64,000 nt of DNA. Origin: Pseudoflavitalea rhizosphaerae (GTDB lineage Bacteria > Bacteroidota > Bacteroidia > Chitinophagales > Chitinophagaceae). Numbering within the stretch: the stretch's first letter is position 1; each line of letters begins with the position of its first letter. A model generated the notes under the pieces. That model saw only the letters and a list, made by a program, of their open reading frames with translations, was not told where the DNA came from and ran no database searches. The DNA lies in assembly GCF_003991355.1 (NCBI RefSeq), contig NZ_RCSU01000018.1:1-64000 (forward strand). Reading direction: 5' to 3'. Below, one piece after another: positions 43,461 to 53,695 of the stretch. The position numbers were made by a program, and so were the translations under genes.

Positions 43461-44813
43461 ATGCGCTTTATGAACAAGTTGAATGCCCTGGCTCAACACA
43501 AATGGAAAGTTATCATTCTGTCTTTTCTTGTCTTACCACAATGGCTGCAGGCCCAGGAAACCCTGGACGACAGTACCTTAACGGAAGCTACACTCGAAAA
43601 TGTAGTGCGCTATGCCATCAAAAATCAACCCGCCATTCAGAAAGCGCTCATCAATGAGGCTGTAACGGAAACTACTATCAAGGGCAAACTGGCCGACTGG
43701 TATCCGCAACTGAATGCTGCCTATAACCTTCAACATAACTTCAAGGTACAAACGGCAGTGATCGGCGGTAATCCTGTTAAACTGGGGGTAGACAATGTCT
43801 CCGCCATCCAGCTAACCGCTACACAAAATATCTTCAACAGGGATGCACTCCTGGCCAGCCAGACTGCCGGTGATGTGCGGAGATATGCCAGGCAGAACAC
43901 AGGAGCCACCAAAATAGACGTAGCAGCCAATGTTTCCAAAGCCTTCTACGATGTGCTCACTACCAAACAACAGATCAAAACCACCAGTGAAGATATTGGA
44001 CGGCTGGAAAGAAGTCTCAGGGACGCTACCTATCAATATCAGGCAGGCATAACCGATAAAACGGATTACAAGCGCGCCACCATCGCGCTCAACAATGCAA
44101 AAGCACTTCTCAAATCCAATGAAGAATTACTGAAAGCAAAGATCGAATACCTGAAGGCCCTGATGGGATATCCCGTGAACGCTCCACTGGAAATTAAATA
44201 TGATACCCTCCAGATGGAAAGCCAGATTGTGCTGGACACCTTACAGGCCACCAATTATGCAAGCCGTATCGAATACCAGTTACTGGAAACTCAATACAAA
44301 CTGCAACAAGCCAATCTCAAATACAACAAGTGGAGCTTCATCCCGAATGTATCCGCCAATGGCGCTTACAATTTCAATTACCAGAATGATCAGTTCAGCA
44401 AACTCTATAACACTAACTATCCCCAGTCGTTTGTGAACCTCAGCGTAACGGTGCCGCTCTTCCAGGGTGGAAAAAGGATCCAGAATATCCGCAATGCGGA
44501 ATTGCAGCTGGACCTGCTGGAAGCAGACATGACAGACCTGAGGAACAATATCAATGCAGAATATTCGCAGGCGCTGGCTTCCTATAAAGCCAACCTTGCT
44601 TCTTATCTCGCATTGAAAGAGAACCTCGACCTGGCGCAGGAAGTATACGATGTGATCAATCTTCAATACAGGAGCGGTGTGAAAACCTACCTGGAAGTGA
44701 TCACTGCCGAAACCGATCTCAGAACAGCACGCATCAACTATTACAATGCATTGTACCAGTTGCTGTCTGCCAAAATAGATGTACAACGCGCATCAGGACA
44801 GATCAATTACTAA
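43461..44813 (+). CDS. TolC-family outer membrane efflux channel
   Basis: A 450-residue protein with a signal peptide (about 12-33, ending LQAQE). Two OEP-type halves are recognisable: TLENVVRYAIKNQPAIQKALI at the start and NAEYSQALASYKANL ... GVKTYLEVITAETDLRTA near the end. TolC trimers span the outer membrane and periplasm. ATG 43470 is an alternative start. It is first in a three-gene RND operon, with the adaptor 40 bp downstream. Confidence 0.92.
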   Translation: MRFMNKLNALAQHKWKVIILSFLVLPQWLQAQETLDDSTLTEATLENVVRYAIKNQPAIQKALINEAVTETTIKGKLADWYPQLNAAYNLQHNFKVQTAVIGGNPVKLGVDNVSAIQLTATQNIFNRDALLASQTAGDVRRYARQNTGATKIDVAANVSKAFYDVLTTKQQIKTTSEDIGRLERSLRDATYQYQAGITDKTDYKRATIALNNAKALLKSNEELLKAKIEYLKALMGYPVNAPLEIKYDTLQMESQIVLDTLQATNYASRIEYQLLETQYKLQQANLKYNKWSFIPNVSANGAYNFNYQNDQFSKLYNTNYPQSFVNLSVTVPLFQGGKRIQNIRNAELQLDLLEADMTDLRNNINAEYSQALASYKANLASYLALKENLDLAQEVYDVINLQYRSGVKTYLEVITAETDLRTARINYYNALYQLLSAKIDVQRASGQINY

Positions 44814-44853
44814 GACGATACAACCATACAAACACAAACACACACTTTTCTAT

Positions 44854-45987
44854 ATGTTGATCCGACAAATTCAGCAATACACAGGAATCGGAGCGCTGGT
44901 AATTTTAGCCGCATGTGGCGGTAAGAACCAGCAACAACAGGGTGGCATGCCACAGGCACAGGCCGTACCTGTAACCACATTCCAGGTAGAAGCTTCCAAT
45001 GCCAGCTATGCAGACCTTTACCCCGCAACGGTAACTGCACTGGAACAATCAGAGATCCGTCCGCAGGTGAACGGCTACGTTACCGGCATCTTCTTCAAAG
45101 ATGGGGCCCGCATAAGCAAAGGACAGAAACTCTATACCATCGACCAGCAGGCTTATGAAGCAACGTATAACCAGGCGCAGGCCAATCTCGCCGTGCAGGA
45201 AGCCAACCTGGTGAAAGCAGAGAAAGATGCAGCACGCTATCGTGAGCTCGACAAGCATGATGCCATCGCGAAGCAAGTAGTAGACAATGCAGAAGCTGCA
45301 CTGGCCGCTGCGCAGAAAACAGTGGAAGCAGCCCGCGCCAATGTACGTGCGGTGCAGACCAATGTAAGGTATACCACACTCACTGCACCTTTCAGCGGTA
45401 CTATCGGTATCAGCCAGGTGAAAGTGGGAACGCCCGTATATGCTGGTCAAACCATTCTCAATACCATTTCATCCAACGATCCCATTGCCGTTGATATTCC
45501 AGTTGACCAGCGTGAGATCTACCAGTTCACCAAAATGCAGCAGGCAGGCGCCAAAGCCGGTGACTCCACTTTCAAACTGCAGTTTGGCGATGATATCTAT
45601 CCATTTGCCGGAAAGATCAGCCTGATTGACCGTGCAGTTGATCCGCAAACAGGGTCTATCAAAGTAAGGATCGTTTTCCCCAATGCAAAAGATATGCTGA
45701 AACCCGGTATGAGCGGCACTTTGCGCGTACACCGCACCAGCGCCGACGCAGTGGTGATCCCGAATAAAGCCATCACCGAGCAGCTCGGCGAGTTCTTCGT
45801 ATACGTAGTGAACGGAGACAAAGTGAGCCAGACCAAAGTGCTAACAGGCCAGACCATCGGCCCCAACATCATTGTGAAAGAAGGTCTGAAACCAGGAGAT
45901 GTGATCGTAGTTCAGGGCGTTCAGAACCTGCGCGAAGGCTCTCAGATCCAGGTACAAAAAGATACCACAGCGCAGAAGAAACCATAA
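44854..45987 (+). CDS. RND efflux periplasmic adaptor (AcrA/MexA type)
   Basis: A 377-residue lipoprotein from ATG 44854: lipobox LAAC with Cys21, followed by a Gln-rich linker. Adaptor features: EIRPQVNGYVTGIFFKDGARISKGQ (first lipoyl half), Ala-rich coiled coil (about 80-150), LTAPFSGTIGISQV (second half), and the membrane-proximal end. The frame is open further upstream inside the TolC gene, but that would remove the lipobox from the N-terminus. Works with the channel upstream and pump downstream. Confidence 0.93.
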   Translation: MLIRQIQQYTGIGALVILAACGGKNQQQQGGMPQAQAVPVTTFQVEASNASYADLYPATVTALEQSEIRPQVNGYVTGIFFKDGARISKGQKLYTIDQQAYEATYNQAQANLAVQEANLVKAEKDAARYRELDKHDAIAKQVVDNAEAALAAAQKTVEAARANVRAVQTNVRYTTLTAPFSGTIGISQVKVGTPVYAGQTILNTISSNDPIAVDIPVDQREIYQFTKMQQAGAKAGDSTFKLQFGDDIYPFAGKISLIDRAVDPQTGSIKVRIVFPNAKDMLKPGMSGTLRVHRTSADAVVIPNKAITEQLGEFFVYVVNGDKVSQTKVLTGQTIGPNIIVKEGLKPGDVIVVQGVQNLREGSQIQVQKDTTAQKKP

Positions 45988-46059
45988 AGAATCGTCAATT
46001 GGAAACAAGGGCCATGAATGTGATCAACCTCGTTATGGTCCAGGAAAAATGAGAAAACA

Positions 46060-49000
46060 ATGATAGCGGATACTTTTATAAAACGGCCAGTTACTGCCAT
46101 CGTGATCTCGATCGTGATCGTGCTGGTGGGCCTTATCGCCCTCACCACCTTACCAGTGGCGCAGTACCCCGATATCACGCCCCCGGCCGTGAGCGTAACA
46201 GGGACCTTTACCGGGTCGGATGCCGAAACAGTGGAACAGACCACCACCACCGCCATTGAAACACAGATCAATGGTACCCCCGGTATGAGCTATATTTCCA
46301 GTAACAGCACCAGCGCCGGACAGGCAAGCGTGAACGTTACTTTCGATATCGGCACCAATATCGATATCGCCGCACTGGACGTGCAGAACCGTGTGAGCGT
46401 TGCCGAACCTACACTCCCGGATGTGGTGAAAAGACTCGGTGTGGTTGTAAGGAAGCGTAACCCCAGTATCATGATGGTGATGACCCTGTTCTCACCCAAT
46501 GGCACACACGATGCTACCTTTCTCGGCAACTACGCCAATATTTACGTGAAAGACGCCCTCCTTCGCGTTAAAGGCGTGGGGGATATTACAAGTATCGGCG
46601 ACGACTTTGCAATGCGTATCTGGCTCAACCCGGAGAAACTCGCCAACCTCAAGATCACACCACAGGAAGTGATGGCATCACTGTCTGAACAGAACCTGCA
46701 GGTGGCAGGCGGCACCATCGGCGGTAACCCTCAGCCCGCTTCACAGACCTTCGAATACAGCGTACTGACCAATAGCCGTCTCAACCGCGTGGCCGACTTT
46801 GAGAATATAGTAGTGCGCAGCAATCCTGCACAGGGATCCATCGTGTACCTGAAAGATCTTGCTCGTGTGGAGCTTGCCAAATTCAACTACGGCTTCAACG
46901 CCTTCGTGAATGGAAAACGAGGCGCCTTCATGCTGATCTACCAGGCGCCTGGCGCCAATGCCCTCGATACCTACGAAGGCATCATGAATGCCATGAATGA
47001 ACTGAAGAAATCATTCCCGAAGGATGTAGACTTCATCTCTCCCTTCGAAACGGTTTCAGTGGTGAAAGTGAGTATCAATGAAGTGATCCACACGCTTGTG
47101 GAAGCATTGCTGCTGGTAACACTGGTTGTGTTCATCTTCCTGCAGAGCTGGCGCGCAACCCTGATCCCGCTGTTAGCCATCCCCGTTAGTATCATCGGTA
47201 CATTCATCTTCTTCATACCACTCGACTTCACCATCAATACCCTGACCCTGTTCGGCTTTGTACTGGCCATCGGTATCGTGGTGGACGATGCCATCGTGGT
47301 GGTAGAAGCGGTGCAGCATTATATAGATCACGAAAATCTCAGTCCGAAGGAAGCAACGATGCAGGCGATGAAAGATATCTCCGCGCCTGTTATCGCCATC
47401 GCACTGATCCTCGCGGCCGTGTTTGTTCCGGTAGGATTTGTGCCGGGTATCGTTGGTCGATTGTATCAACAATTCGCGATTACGATTGCGGTCTCGGTGC
47501 TACTCTCAGCCTTCGTGGCCCTCTCGCTCACACCAGCCCTGTGTATCCTGCTGCTGAAGCCCGGTAAGAAAGAAGGTGAGAAGAAGAATATCCTCGAAAG
47601 GTTCTTCGCTGCTTTCAACAAATGGTTCGATCGCGTGAGCACCAAATACACACGCGGCGTGGGCAAATGGATCAAAGCAACTCCATACGTTCTGGTAATG
47701 CTTGTATGTTTGTTCGTTGGACTGTTCTTCCTCTTCAAAAGCAAGCCTTCGGGATTTATCCCAACGGAAGATGAAGGTCGTTTATTCGTCACCTACGAGA
47801 TGCCTGAAGCAACCAGCACCACGCGCAGCATCGCGATGCTGGACACGCTGATGGCGCGCCTGATGAAAATGCCGCAGGTGAAGGCCGTGGGTGGTATCGC
47901 TGGCCTGAACGTGATCAGCTTCTCCAATAAATCCAACATGGGCACCATCTTCGTGAGCCTGAAAGACTGGGACCAGCGGAAAGATAAAAAGGACCATGTG
48001 CAGAGCGTGATCGGCCAGGTGATGGGCAGCACCCGCGACCTGAAAGAAGCGCGCATCCTCGCCATTGCACCACCGGCCATTCCCGGCCTTGGGCAATCGG
48101 CAGGTTTCACATTCGAACTGCAACAGACTACCAGCACCGATAATATCAAACAGTTTGAAGCCGTGGCCCAGAAATTCCTCGGCGCACTCTACCAACGCCC
48201 GGAGATCGGAATGGCCTACACGTTCTTCAATACCAGAACGCCGAGCTACAAAGTGAATGTAGACCGTGAGAAAGCAAAGAAACTGGGCGTATCAGTGTCT
48301 GATGTGTACAGCACCATGAGTACCCTGCTGGGTAGCTCTTATGTGAACGATTTCAATATTTACGGAAGGAACTTCCGCGTGATGGCGCAGGCAGACAGCA
48401 GTTTCCGCGCCACCCTTCAAAACCTCAACAGTTACTATGTCCGCAACAGCCAGGGCAATATGGTGCCCCTCAGTTCACTGGTAACAACACAGGTGGTGGA
48501 AGCGCCGGCAGTGATCTCGCATTATAATATCTACAGAAGTATCGAGATCAATGGCTCGCCCAAAGAAGGATATTCTTCCGGCCAGGCCATCAATGCCCTG
48601 AAAGAAGTGGCAGCACAGGTACTCCCCGCCGGTTACGGATACGAGTTCTCCGGCCTAAGCCGTGAGGAGATCAAAGCGGGCGACAGCACCGTTACCATCT
48701 TCATGATCTCCATTGTGTTCGTGTTCCTCTTCCTGGCTGCATTGTATGAAAGCTGGAGCGTTCCTTTCTCCGTACTGTTCGCCGTTCCCATCGGCGCATT
48801 CGGTTCGATCCTCACACTAACGTTCATGCCCAACCTTACCAATAACGTATATGCGCAGATCGGTCTGATCACTCTGATTGGTCTCTCGGCCAAGAACGCG
48901 ATCCTGATCGTTGAATTTGCGAAGGAAAGGGTTGACAGGGGAATGGATATCCTGCACGCCACTTTGCAGGCAGTGCAACTCCGTCTCCGTCCGATCATCA

Positions 49001-49248
49001 TGACCTCACTCGCCTTCATCCTGGGTGTACTGCCACTGGCATTCTCCAGCGGTGCGGGTTCCGAGGCGCGTAAAACAATCGGCTGGACGGTATTCGGCGG
49101 TATGCTTGCCGCAACCACACTTGCCATCTTCGTGGTGCCGGTACTGTTTGTACTGATCACTAAGATCTCTTTCGGTAAGAAGCTGAAAAAATTACAGCAG
49201 GAAAGGGAAATGGAAGCAAAGGTTGACCGCGATATACAACAGAGCTGA
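46060..49248 (+). CDS. RND multidrug efflux permease (AcrB/MexB, HAE1 type)
   Basis: A 1062-residue inner-membrane proton antiporter. The N-terminus FIKRPVTAIVISIVIVLVG, the PDITPPAVSVTGTFTGSDAE porter segment and the proton-relay pair in GIVVDDAIVVVE are diagnostic of hydrophobe/amphiphile exporters; DD instead of the single Asp of the heavy-metal pump supports this. The C-terminus is RQ-poor but normal in length. It ends a TolC-adaptor-pump operon and is followed by a terminator. Confidence 0.95.
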   Translation: MIADTFIKRPVTAIVISIVIVLVGLIALTTLPVAQYPDITPPAVSVTGTFTGSDAETVEQTTTTAIETQINGTPGMSYISSNSTSAGQASVNVTFDIGTNIDIAALDVQNRVSVAEPTLPDVVKRLGVVVRKRNPSIMMVMTLFSPNGTHDATFLGNYANIYVKDALLRVKGVGDITSIGDDFAMRIWLNPEKLANLKITPQEVMASLSEQNLQVAGGTIGGNPQPASQTFEYSVLTNSRLNRVADFENIVVRSNPAQGSIVYLKDLARVELAKFNYGFNAFVNGKRGAFMLIYQAPGANALDTYEGIMNAMNELKKSFPKDVDFISPFETVSVVKVSINEVIHTLVEALLLVTLVVFIFLQSWRATLIPLLAIPVSIIGTFIFFIPLDFTINTLTLFGFVLAIGIVVDDAIVVVEAVQHYIDHENLSPKEATMQAMKDISAPVIAIALILAAVFVPVGFVPGIVGRLYQQFAITIAVSVLLSAFVALSLTPALCILLLKPGKKEGEKKNILERFFAAFNKWFDRVSTKYTRGVGKWIKATPYVLVMLVCLFVGLFFLFKSKPSGFIPTEDEGRLFVTYEMPEATSTTRSIAMLDTLMARLMKMPQVKAVGGIAGLNVISFSNKSNMGTIFVSLKDWDQRKDKKDHVQSVIGQVMGSTRDLKEARILAIAPPAIPGLGQSAGFTFELQQTTSTDNIKQFEAVAQKFLGALYQRPEIGMAYTFFNTRTPSYKVNVDREKAKKLGVSVSDVYSTMSTLLGSSYVNDFNIYGRNFRVMAQADSSFRATLQNLNSYYVRNSQGNMVPLSSLVTTQVVEAPAVISHYNIYRSIEINGSPKEGYSSGQAINALKEVAAQVLPAGYGYEFSGLSREEIKAGDSTVTIFMISIVFVFLFLAALYESWSVPFSVLFAVPIGAFGSILTLTFMPNLTNNVYAQIGLITLIGLSAKNAILIVEFAKERVDRGMDILHATLQAVQLRLRPIIMTSLAFILGVLPLAFSSGAGSEARKTIGWTVFGGMLAATTLAIFVVPVLFVLITKISFGKKLKKLQQEREMEAKVDRDIQQS

Positions 49249-49271
49249 TAACTGCTCCATCAATTATATTC

Positions 49272-49304
49272 AGAGCGCATCGTTAACGGTGCGCTCTTCT
49301 TTTT
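49272..49304 (+). terminator. Intrinsic terminator of the RND operon
   Basis: AGAGCGCA (49272-49279) pairs with TGCGCTCT (49290-49297); the loop contains a self-complementary CGTTAACG. A CTTTTT tract follows. Confidence 0.88.
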
Positions 49305-49329
49305 GCGCTGAACTGAAAAACCGGAATGT

Positions 49330-49439
49330 GGCAATCGCTCGCCTCCCGGCGAGTGATTTTTATTTAGTCGCCTCCGGCGACGCGGTGTTCGCCGGAGGCG
49401 AACAAATAGAAGTCACTCGCCGGGAGGCGAGCGACTGCC
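49330..49439. repeat. GC-rich nested palindrome, copy D
   Basis: A complete copy, 26 bp after the RND operon terminator. Outer arms and both inner hairpins (GTCGCCTCCGGCGAC and TTCGCCGGAGGCGAA) are intact; only one outer base differs (AATCGC for AGTCGC). With copy E it is the best-preserved version. Confidence 0.87.
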
Positions 49440-49700
49440 AACTCTCCGCCCTTTTTAGTCACCCCCACACATCCGAAGGAATAAGTAAAAACCCTTAAGG
49501 TTATAAATTGATTAATCCTCTAGCATTTCAATTAATTTGTTTACATTTATTATCAGGTATATCAGCCGGTTATATCCGGCACGCAAAGCTCCGGAAACTT
49601 ACGAAACACTTCATTTAGCTTCTTGTAGTCCACCTCACCCAACCGTATAACTGATTTGGAGCATCCCGTCCATCGTATTCATCCATTCAATCATATTCTC
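49440..49700 (+). promoter_or_regulatory. Long leader region of aspA
   Basis: 260 bp of AT-rich sequence between repeat D and the aspA start. A GCCGG/CCGGC hairpin with an ATAT-type loop lies near 49567-49583. No perfect TAnnTTTG box is seen and no known riboswitch is recognised. A promoter must be here, since a terminator precedes it. Confidence 0.4.
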
Positions 49701-51122
49701 ATGAGCAAAATGAGTAAAAATTTCAGGAAGGAACATGACTTCCTGGGAGAAAAAGAAGTGCCAAACAGCGCCTACTACGGGGTTCAAACCTTAAGGGCCA
49801 AAGAAAATTTCGACATCACCGGTATCCCGCTCAGCAAAGAACCGCTCTTCATCAAAGCCTTCGGCTATGTGAAGAAAGCAGCAGCCCTCGCCAATAAAGA
49901 CTGTGGCGTGCTGGACAAAAAAATTACGGAAGCCATCGTCTTCGCCTGCGATGAGCTGATCGCCGGCAAGTATACAGACCAGTTCATCAGCGATCTCATC
50001 CAGGGAGGGGCCGGTACTTCCACCAATATGAACGCGAACGAAGTGATTGCCAATATCGGCCTGGAATACATGGGCTATGCCAAAGGCGATTACGAGCACC
50101 TGCATCCCAACAATCATGTGAACTGCTCGCAATCTACCAATGATGCCTACCCGACAGCATTCCGGCTGGCATTGTATTTCATCATCAATGATTTTGTAAC
50201 CTCGCTCGAAAAGCTCCAGGCATCTTTCTACAAAAAAGGAAAATCATTCAAAGATGTATTGAAAATGGGTCGTACTCAATTGCAGGATGCTGTGCCTATG
50301 ACCCTGGGGCAGGAGTTCAATGCTTTTGCCACTACCATCGGAGAGGATGTGCAACGTCTCAAAGAAGTTCAGCAACTGATCACTGAAGTGAATATGGGCG
50401 CCACGGCCATCGGTACCGGCGTGAATGCGCCAAAAGGCTATGCCGAGAAATGCGTGAAGCATCTTGCCAAATTCAGCAAAGTGCCTGTGAAACTCGCCGC
50501 CGACCTCATTGAAGCCACTTACGATGCAGGCGCTTACGTTCAGCTCAGTGGCACCATGAAGCGCTGCGCCGTCAAGCTCAGCAAGATCTGCAATGATCTT
50601 CGTCTCCTCAGCAGCGGCCCGCGTTGCGGCTTCCAGGAGATCAACCTGCCGCCTATGCAGCCCGGTTCCAGCATCATGCCCGGCAAAGTGAATCCCGTGA
50701 TCCCGGAAGCAGTGAACCAAACCTGCTTCTACGTGATCGGAGCCGATCTTACCGTTACCCTGGCAGCTGAAGCCGGACAATTACAATTGAATGTAATGGA
50801 GCCGGTGCTCGCCTTCGCTCTCTTTACTTCCTTCGAATACATGACCAAAGCCTGCGATATGCTGCGCGAAAAATGTATCGATGGTATCACTGCCAACAAG
50901 GAACGCACAAAAGACATGGTGATGAACAGTATCGGCATCGTTACACAACTCAATCCCATACTGGGTTACGAGCAATCCGCCGATATCGCCAAAGAAGCAC
51001 TCAAAACAGGAAAGTCCATTCACGATATCGTTGTGAAAGAGAGAAGGCTCATCACACAGAAAAAATGGGATGAGATCTACTCCATCGAAAACCTCATCAA
51101 TCCAAAGTTCATCAACCAGTAA
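49701..51122 (+). CDS. aspA: Aspartate ammonia-lyase
   Basis: A 473-residue enzyme of the fumarase/aspartase superfamily, converting L-aspartate to fumarate and ammonia. The start at ATG 49701 gives MSKMSKNFRKEHDFLGEKEVP, the usual aspartase beginning. Signatures: GGAGTSTNMNANEVIAN and GSSIMPGKVNPVIPE, the latter with the catalytic serine loop. The next gene is a DcuB-type transporter (18-bp gap), typical for aspartate-fed fumarate respiration. Class II fumarase is a close relative, but the neighbour and length favour aspartase. Confidence 0.92.
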   Translation: MSKMSKNFRKEHDFLGEKEVPNSAYYGVQTLRAKENFDITGIPLSKEPLFIKAFGYVKKAAALANKDCGVLDKKITEAIVFACDELIAGKYTDQFISDLIQGGAGTSTNMNANEVIANIGLEYMGYAKGDYEHLHPNNHVNCSQSTNDAYPTAFRLALYFIINDFVTSLEKLQASFYKKGKSFKDVLKMGRTQLQDAVPMTLGQEFNAFATTIGEDVQRLKEVQQLITEVNMGATAIGTGVNAPKGYAEKCVKHLAKFSKVPVKLAADLIEATYDAGAYVQLSGTMKRCAVKLSKICNDLRLLSSGPRCGFQEINLPPMQPGSSIMPGKVNPVIPEAVNQTCFYVIGADLTVTLAAEAGQLQLNVMEPVLAFALFTSFEYMTKACDMLREKCIDGITANKERTKDMVMNSIGIVTQLNPILGYEQSADIAKEALKTGKSIHDIVVKERRLITQKKWDEIYSIENLINPKFINQ

Positions 51123-51140
51123 TCCTTTATCTGACTGCCT

Positions 51141-52490
51141 ATGATCTGGGTACAATTTGCAATTCTGCTGGCAGCCATCCTCATTGGCTCGCGTATGAAG
51201 GGGATTGGATTGGGCGTGATGGGCATGGTGGGTATGCTGATCTTCATTCTTGTATTCCATATGCAACCGGGTGAACCACCACTGGAAGTGATGCTGATCA
51301 TCCTTTCAGTAGTGTCTGCCGCTGCCACTTTACAGGCAGCCGGCGGCATGGATTATCTCGTCAGGCTGGCAGAGACCATCCTGCGTAAGAATCCATCCAA
51401 GATCGTTTTCCTGGGACCGTTAGTAACCTGGGTATTCACCCTTTTTGCCGGTACTGCACATATCAATTATTCCATCCTTCCCATCATTGCCGAAGTGAGC
51501 ACCAAGAAAAGGATCAGGCCCGAAAGGGCATTGAGCATTTCCGTGGTGGCCTCGCATCTGGCCATTATGGCGAGTCCTGTTTCAGCAGCCACCGCCACAA
51601 TGCTCGGCATAGTGCGGGATTCGGGATTTCAACTGGCCGACATTCTCAAAGTGAGCATTCCAGCCACGCTCATCGGCGTGCTTGTTGGCACGCTCTCCGT
51701 TTTGAAAATGGGCAAGGACCTCGATAAGGACCCCGAATTCCAGGCCAAACTGAAAGACCCGGAATTCGTGAAAAAACTGGATGCCAGCTCAGGCAACTCA
51801 GGACCACTAAAGCCTGGCGCTAAACTTTCCGTTCTGCTCTTTGCACTCGGTGTACTGCTGATCATCGTGTTCGGATCTTTTCCGCAGACCCTGCCCAATT
51901 TTGCAGATGTGGAAGGATTCAAACCCAATTTTGCTGTAGGAGCTGATGGTTCCATCCGCATGGCGGCCATGATCGAGATCGTGATGCTGACTGTATCCGC
52001 AGCCATTATCATCTTCTGCAAAACCAGCACCGGAGAAGTAGTGAAGGCCAGCCTGTTCAGTTCGGCAGCACAGGCAACGCTGAGTGTGTTTGGTGTGGTA
52101 TGGATGAGTGCAACCTTCATGGACCATAATGTGGTGGCTATCGAACAGGCATTGGGATCGATGGTGAGAAGCGCGCCCTGGACTTTTTCTTTCGCGCTCT
52201 TTATCTTCTCGATGCTGAGCTTCAGTCAGGCTGCAACCACAAGGGCCCTGATGCCATTGGGCCTAAGCCTGGGCATTGCGCCTCAGCACCTCATTGCGAT
52301 GTTCCCTGCAGGCAACGGGGATTTCTTCCTTCCCGGTTACCCCACCCTGTTAGCAGCAATCCAGTTCGATAATACAGGTTCTACACATATCGGGAAATAC
52401 TTACTGAATCATAGTTTCATGCGACCAGGACTGGTGGCCGTATCTGTATCTGTGGCAACCGGTTTCCTGCTCTCCGGCATTTTACTATAG
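51141..52490 (+). CDS. dcuB: Anaerobic C4-dicarboxylate antiporter (DcuB type)
   Basis: A 449-residue membrane protein with about 12 hydrophobic segments. The start IGLGVMGMVGMLIFILVFHMQPG and following PPLEVMLIILSVVSAAATLQAAGG match DcuB closely, as do RPERALSISVVASHL and IMASPVSAATATM. It exchanges fumarate or aspartate for succinate across the inner membrane. Together with aspA it would import aspartate, deaminate it, and export succinate after fumarate reduction. A dicarboxylate-consuming lifestyle under low oxygen is suggested. Confidence 0.93.
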   Translation: MIWVQFAILLAAILIGSRMKGIGLGVMGMVGMLIFILVFHMQPGEPPLEVMLIILSVVSAAATLQAAGGMDYLVRLAETILRKNPSKIVFLGPLVTWVFTLFAGTAHINYSILPIIAEVSTKKRIRPERALSISVVASHLAIMASPVSAATATMLGIVRDSGFQLADILKVSIPATLIGVLVGTLSVLKMGKDLDKDPEFQAKLKDPEFVKKLDASSGNSGPLKPGAKLSVLLFALGVLLIIVFGSFPQTLPNFADVEGFKPNFAVGADGSIRMAAMIEIVMLTVSAAIIIFCKTSTGEVVKASLFSSAAQATLSVFGVVWMSATFMDHNVVAIEQALGSMVRSAPWTFSFALFIFSMLSFSQAATTRALMPLGLSLGIAPQHLIAMFPAGNGDFFLPGYPTLLAAIQFDNTGSTHIGKYLLNHSFMRPGLVAVSVSVATGFLLSGILL

Positions 52491-52492
52491 CC

Positions 52493-53254
52493 ATGAAATA
52501 CATTGTAGTTTTTCTTTGCAGTTTGATTACCGGCTTTGCGATTGGACAATCACCCCAAAAACAGGTGAACGACCAATCGCAGAGCTGGTTTTCTCTCAAT
52601 TCCACATTCCGGCTGAACAGCAAATGGGGACTGGTGGGCGATATCCATGTGCGCCGCAACAATTTCATGTCTGATCCCAATTTCTATTTTGTACGCGCAG
52701 GTGGTGGATACTGGTTCAGCAACCAGTTGAACTTTGTAGCCGGTTATGCACATATGTGGCTCACTGCAACCAAAAAAGGAGAAAGGATCTATGTTGATGA
52801 GAACCGGCTGTATGGGCAACTCGCGTATAGCAGCCGTCTCGGTAAACTTAGTCTGCTCCATCGTTTCCGTAATGAACACCGCTGGCGGGAATCAGTAGTG
52901 GCCGATTCTCTTTCCAATACCACCAGCTTCTCCACGAGACTCCGCTACCTGATCAGCCTCACATATCCTGTATTCAAAAATCCTTCACTACCCCAGGCAT
53001 GCTTCGCCAACGAACTGCTTGTTCAATTCGGAAAACCTATTGTGAACAATACATTTGATCAGTTGAGATTATTTGCCGGCATCCGGCAAGCTCTTGGCAA
53101 AGGATGGAGTTACGATTTCGGATACATGATGCTCTACCAGCTACGGGCCAGCGGTTACCAGTATGATCGCAACCATACGCTGCGGCTGTTTTTTTATTAC
53201 ACAATGAACAGGAAAGCTCAGGCAGCCCCTGCACCGGAATATGGAGATGAATGA
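52493..53254 (+). CDS. DUF2490-type outer membrane barrel protein
   Basis: A 253-residue protein starting 2 bp after the dcuB stop. Signal peptide about 1-18 (ending IGQS). The mature part alternates aromatic and polar residues in beta-strand style (WFSLNSTFRLNSKWGLVGD, AGYAHMWL, LLHRFRNEHRW) and ends with FFYY, as in DUF2490 proteins. It is probably a small outer-membrane beta-barrel. Operon position suggests a link with dicarboxylate or aspartate uptake, but no function is established. It converges with the next unit, 2 bp apart. Confidence 0.8.
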   Translation: MKYIVVFLCSLITGFAIGQSPQKQVNDQSQSWFSLNSTFRLNSKWGLVGDIHVRRNNFMSDPNFYFVRAGGGYWFSNQLNFVAGYAHMWLTATKKGERIYVDENRLYGQLAYSSRLGKLSLLHRFRNEHRWRESVVADSLSNTTSFSTRLRYLISLTYPVFKNPSLPQACFANELLVQFGKPIVNNTFDQLRLFAGIRQALGKGWSYDFGYMMLYQLRASGYQYDRNHTLRLFFYYTMNRKAQAAPAPEYGDE

Positions 53255-53256
53255 TA

Positions 53257-53667
53257 TTATCCCCTGCCTGATGGAAGTTCCCTGAATTGTTGTCCTTCCT
53301 GTGTCAGGTAAAATGTATCGTCAACTGTTTTTACTTCAAAGAATGGGTAGAACGGAGAATAAGAAAGCATTGAAGGTTTCCATACCAGCCGGATCGCAGC
53401 ATCTTTCTGAATACCCAGCTCCTCCAGTTTTTTGCCTATATCGAGATCATTTACAAACTGCACCATGGCAGATTGCACCACTTTCTTTTCCTGCCCATCG
53501 ATGATGGCAATACGGAATCCCGGACCACCATCAGCTTTGAACGATGCAAGGAAATAGCCCGAAGGCGAATCAAGCCTGGTCACTTTATTGATATGCAGAT
53601 CGTTCAGCACATTGACCTTGAAATGGTCCTGCACAATTTTGATGATATTTTGATTGGATACCTCCAT
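53257..53667 (-). CDS. Stand-alone copy of the C-terminal domain of the adjacent C39-like protease
   Basis: A 136-residue protein without signal peptide or membrane helix. It aligns with the C-terminal part of the preceding gene product: the shared pattern includes RLD...Y.L......G....I...D, then VW-P---S-SP--PF--VK (residues 95-113 here, about 350-368 there), and a final F-EL. I recognise no named family. It is the last gene of a three-gene operon (28 bp after the protease). Possible roles include an inhibitor, a processing partner or a binding module; none is proven. Confidence 0.7.
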   Translation of the reverse strand: MEVSNQNIIKIVQDHFKVNVLNDLHINKVTRLDSPSGYFLASFKADGGPGFRIAIIDGQEKKVVQSAMVQFVNDLDIGKKLEELGIQKDAAIRLVWKPSMLSYSPFYPFFEVKTVDDTFYLTQEGQQFRELPSGRG

Positions 53668-53695
53668 TGCTTAACTCCATCAAAGTTCGCATTTA

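Noticed and set aside
44779-44853. Upstream extension of the AcrA-type adaptor
   Set aside because: It overlaps the TolC gene end and would bury the lipobox at residue 46; ATG 44854 restores a normal lipoprotein signal.
49500-49700. Riboswitch upstream of aspA
   Set aside because: Only one short hairpin is seen and no conserved riboswitch element could be recognised.
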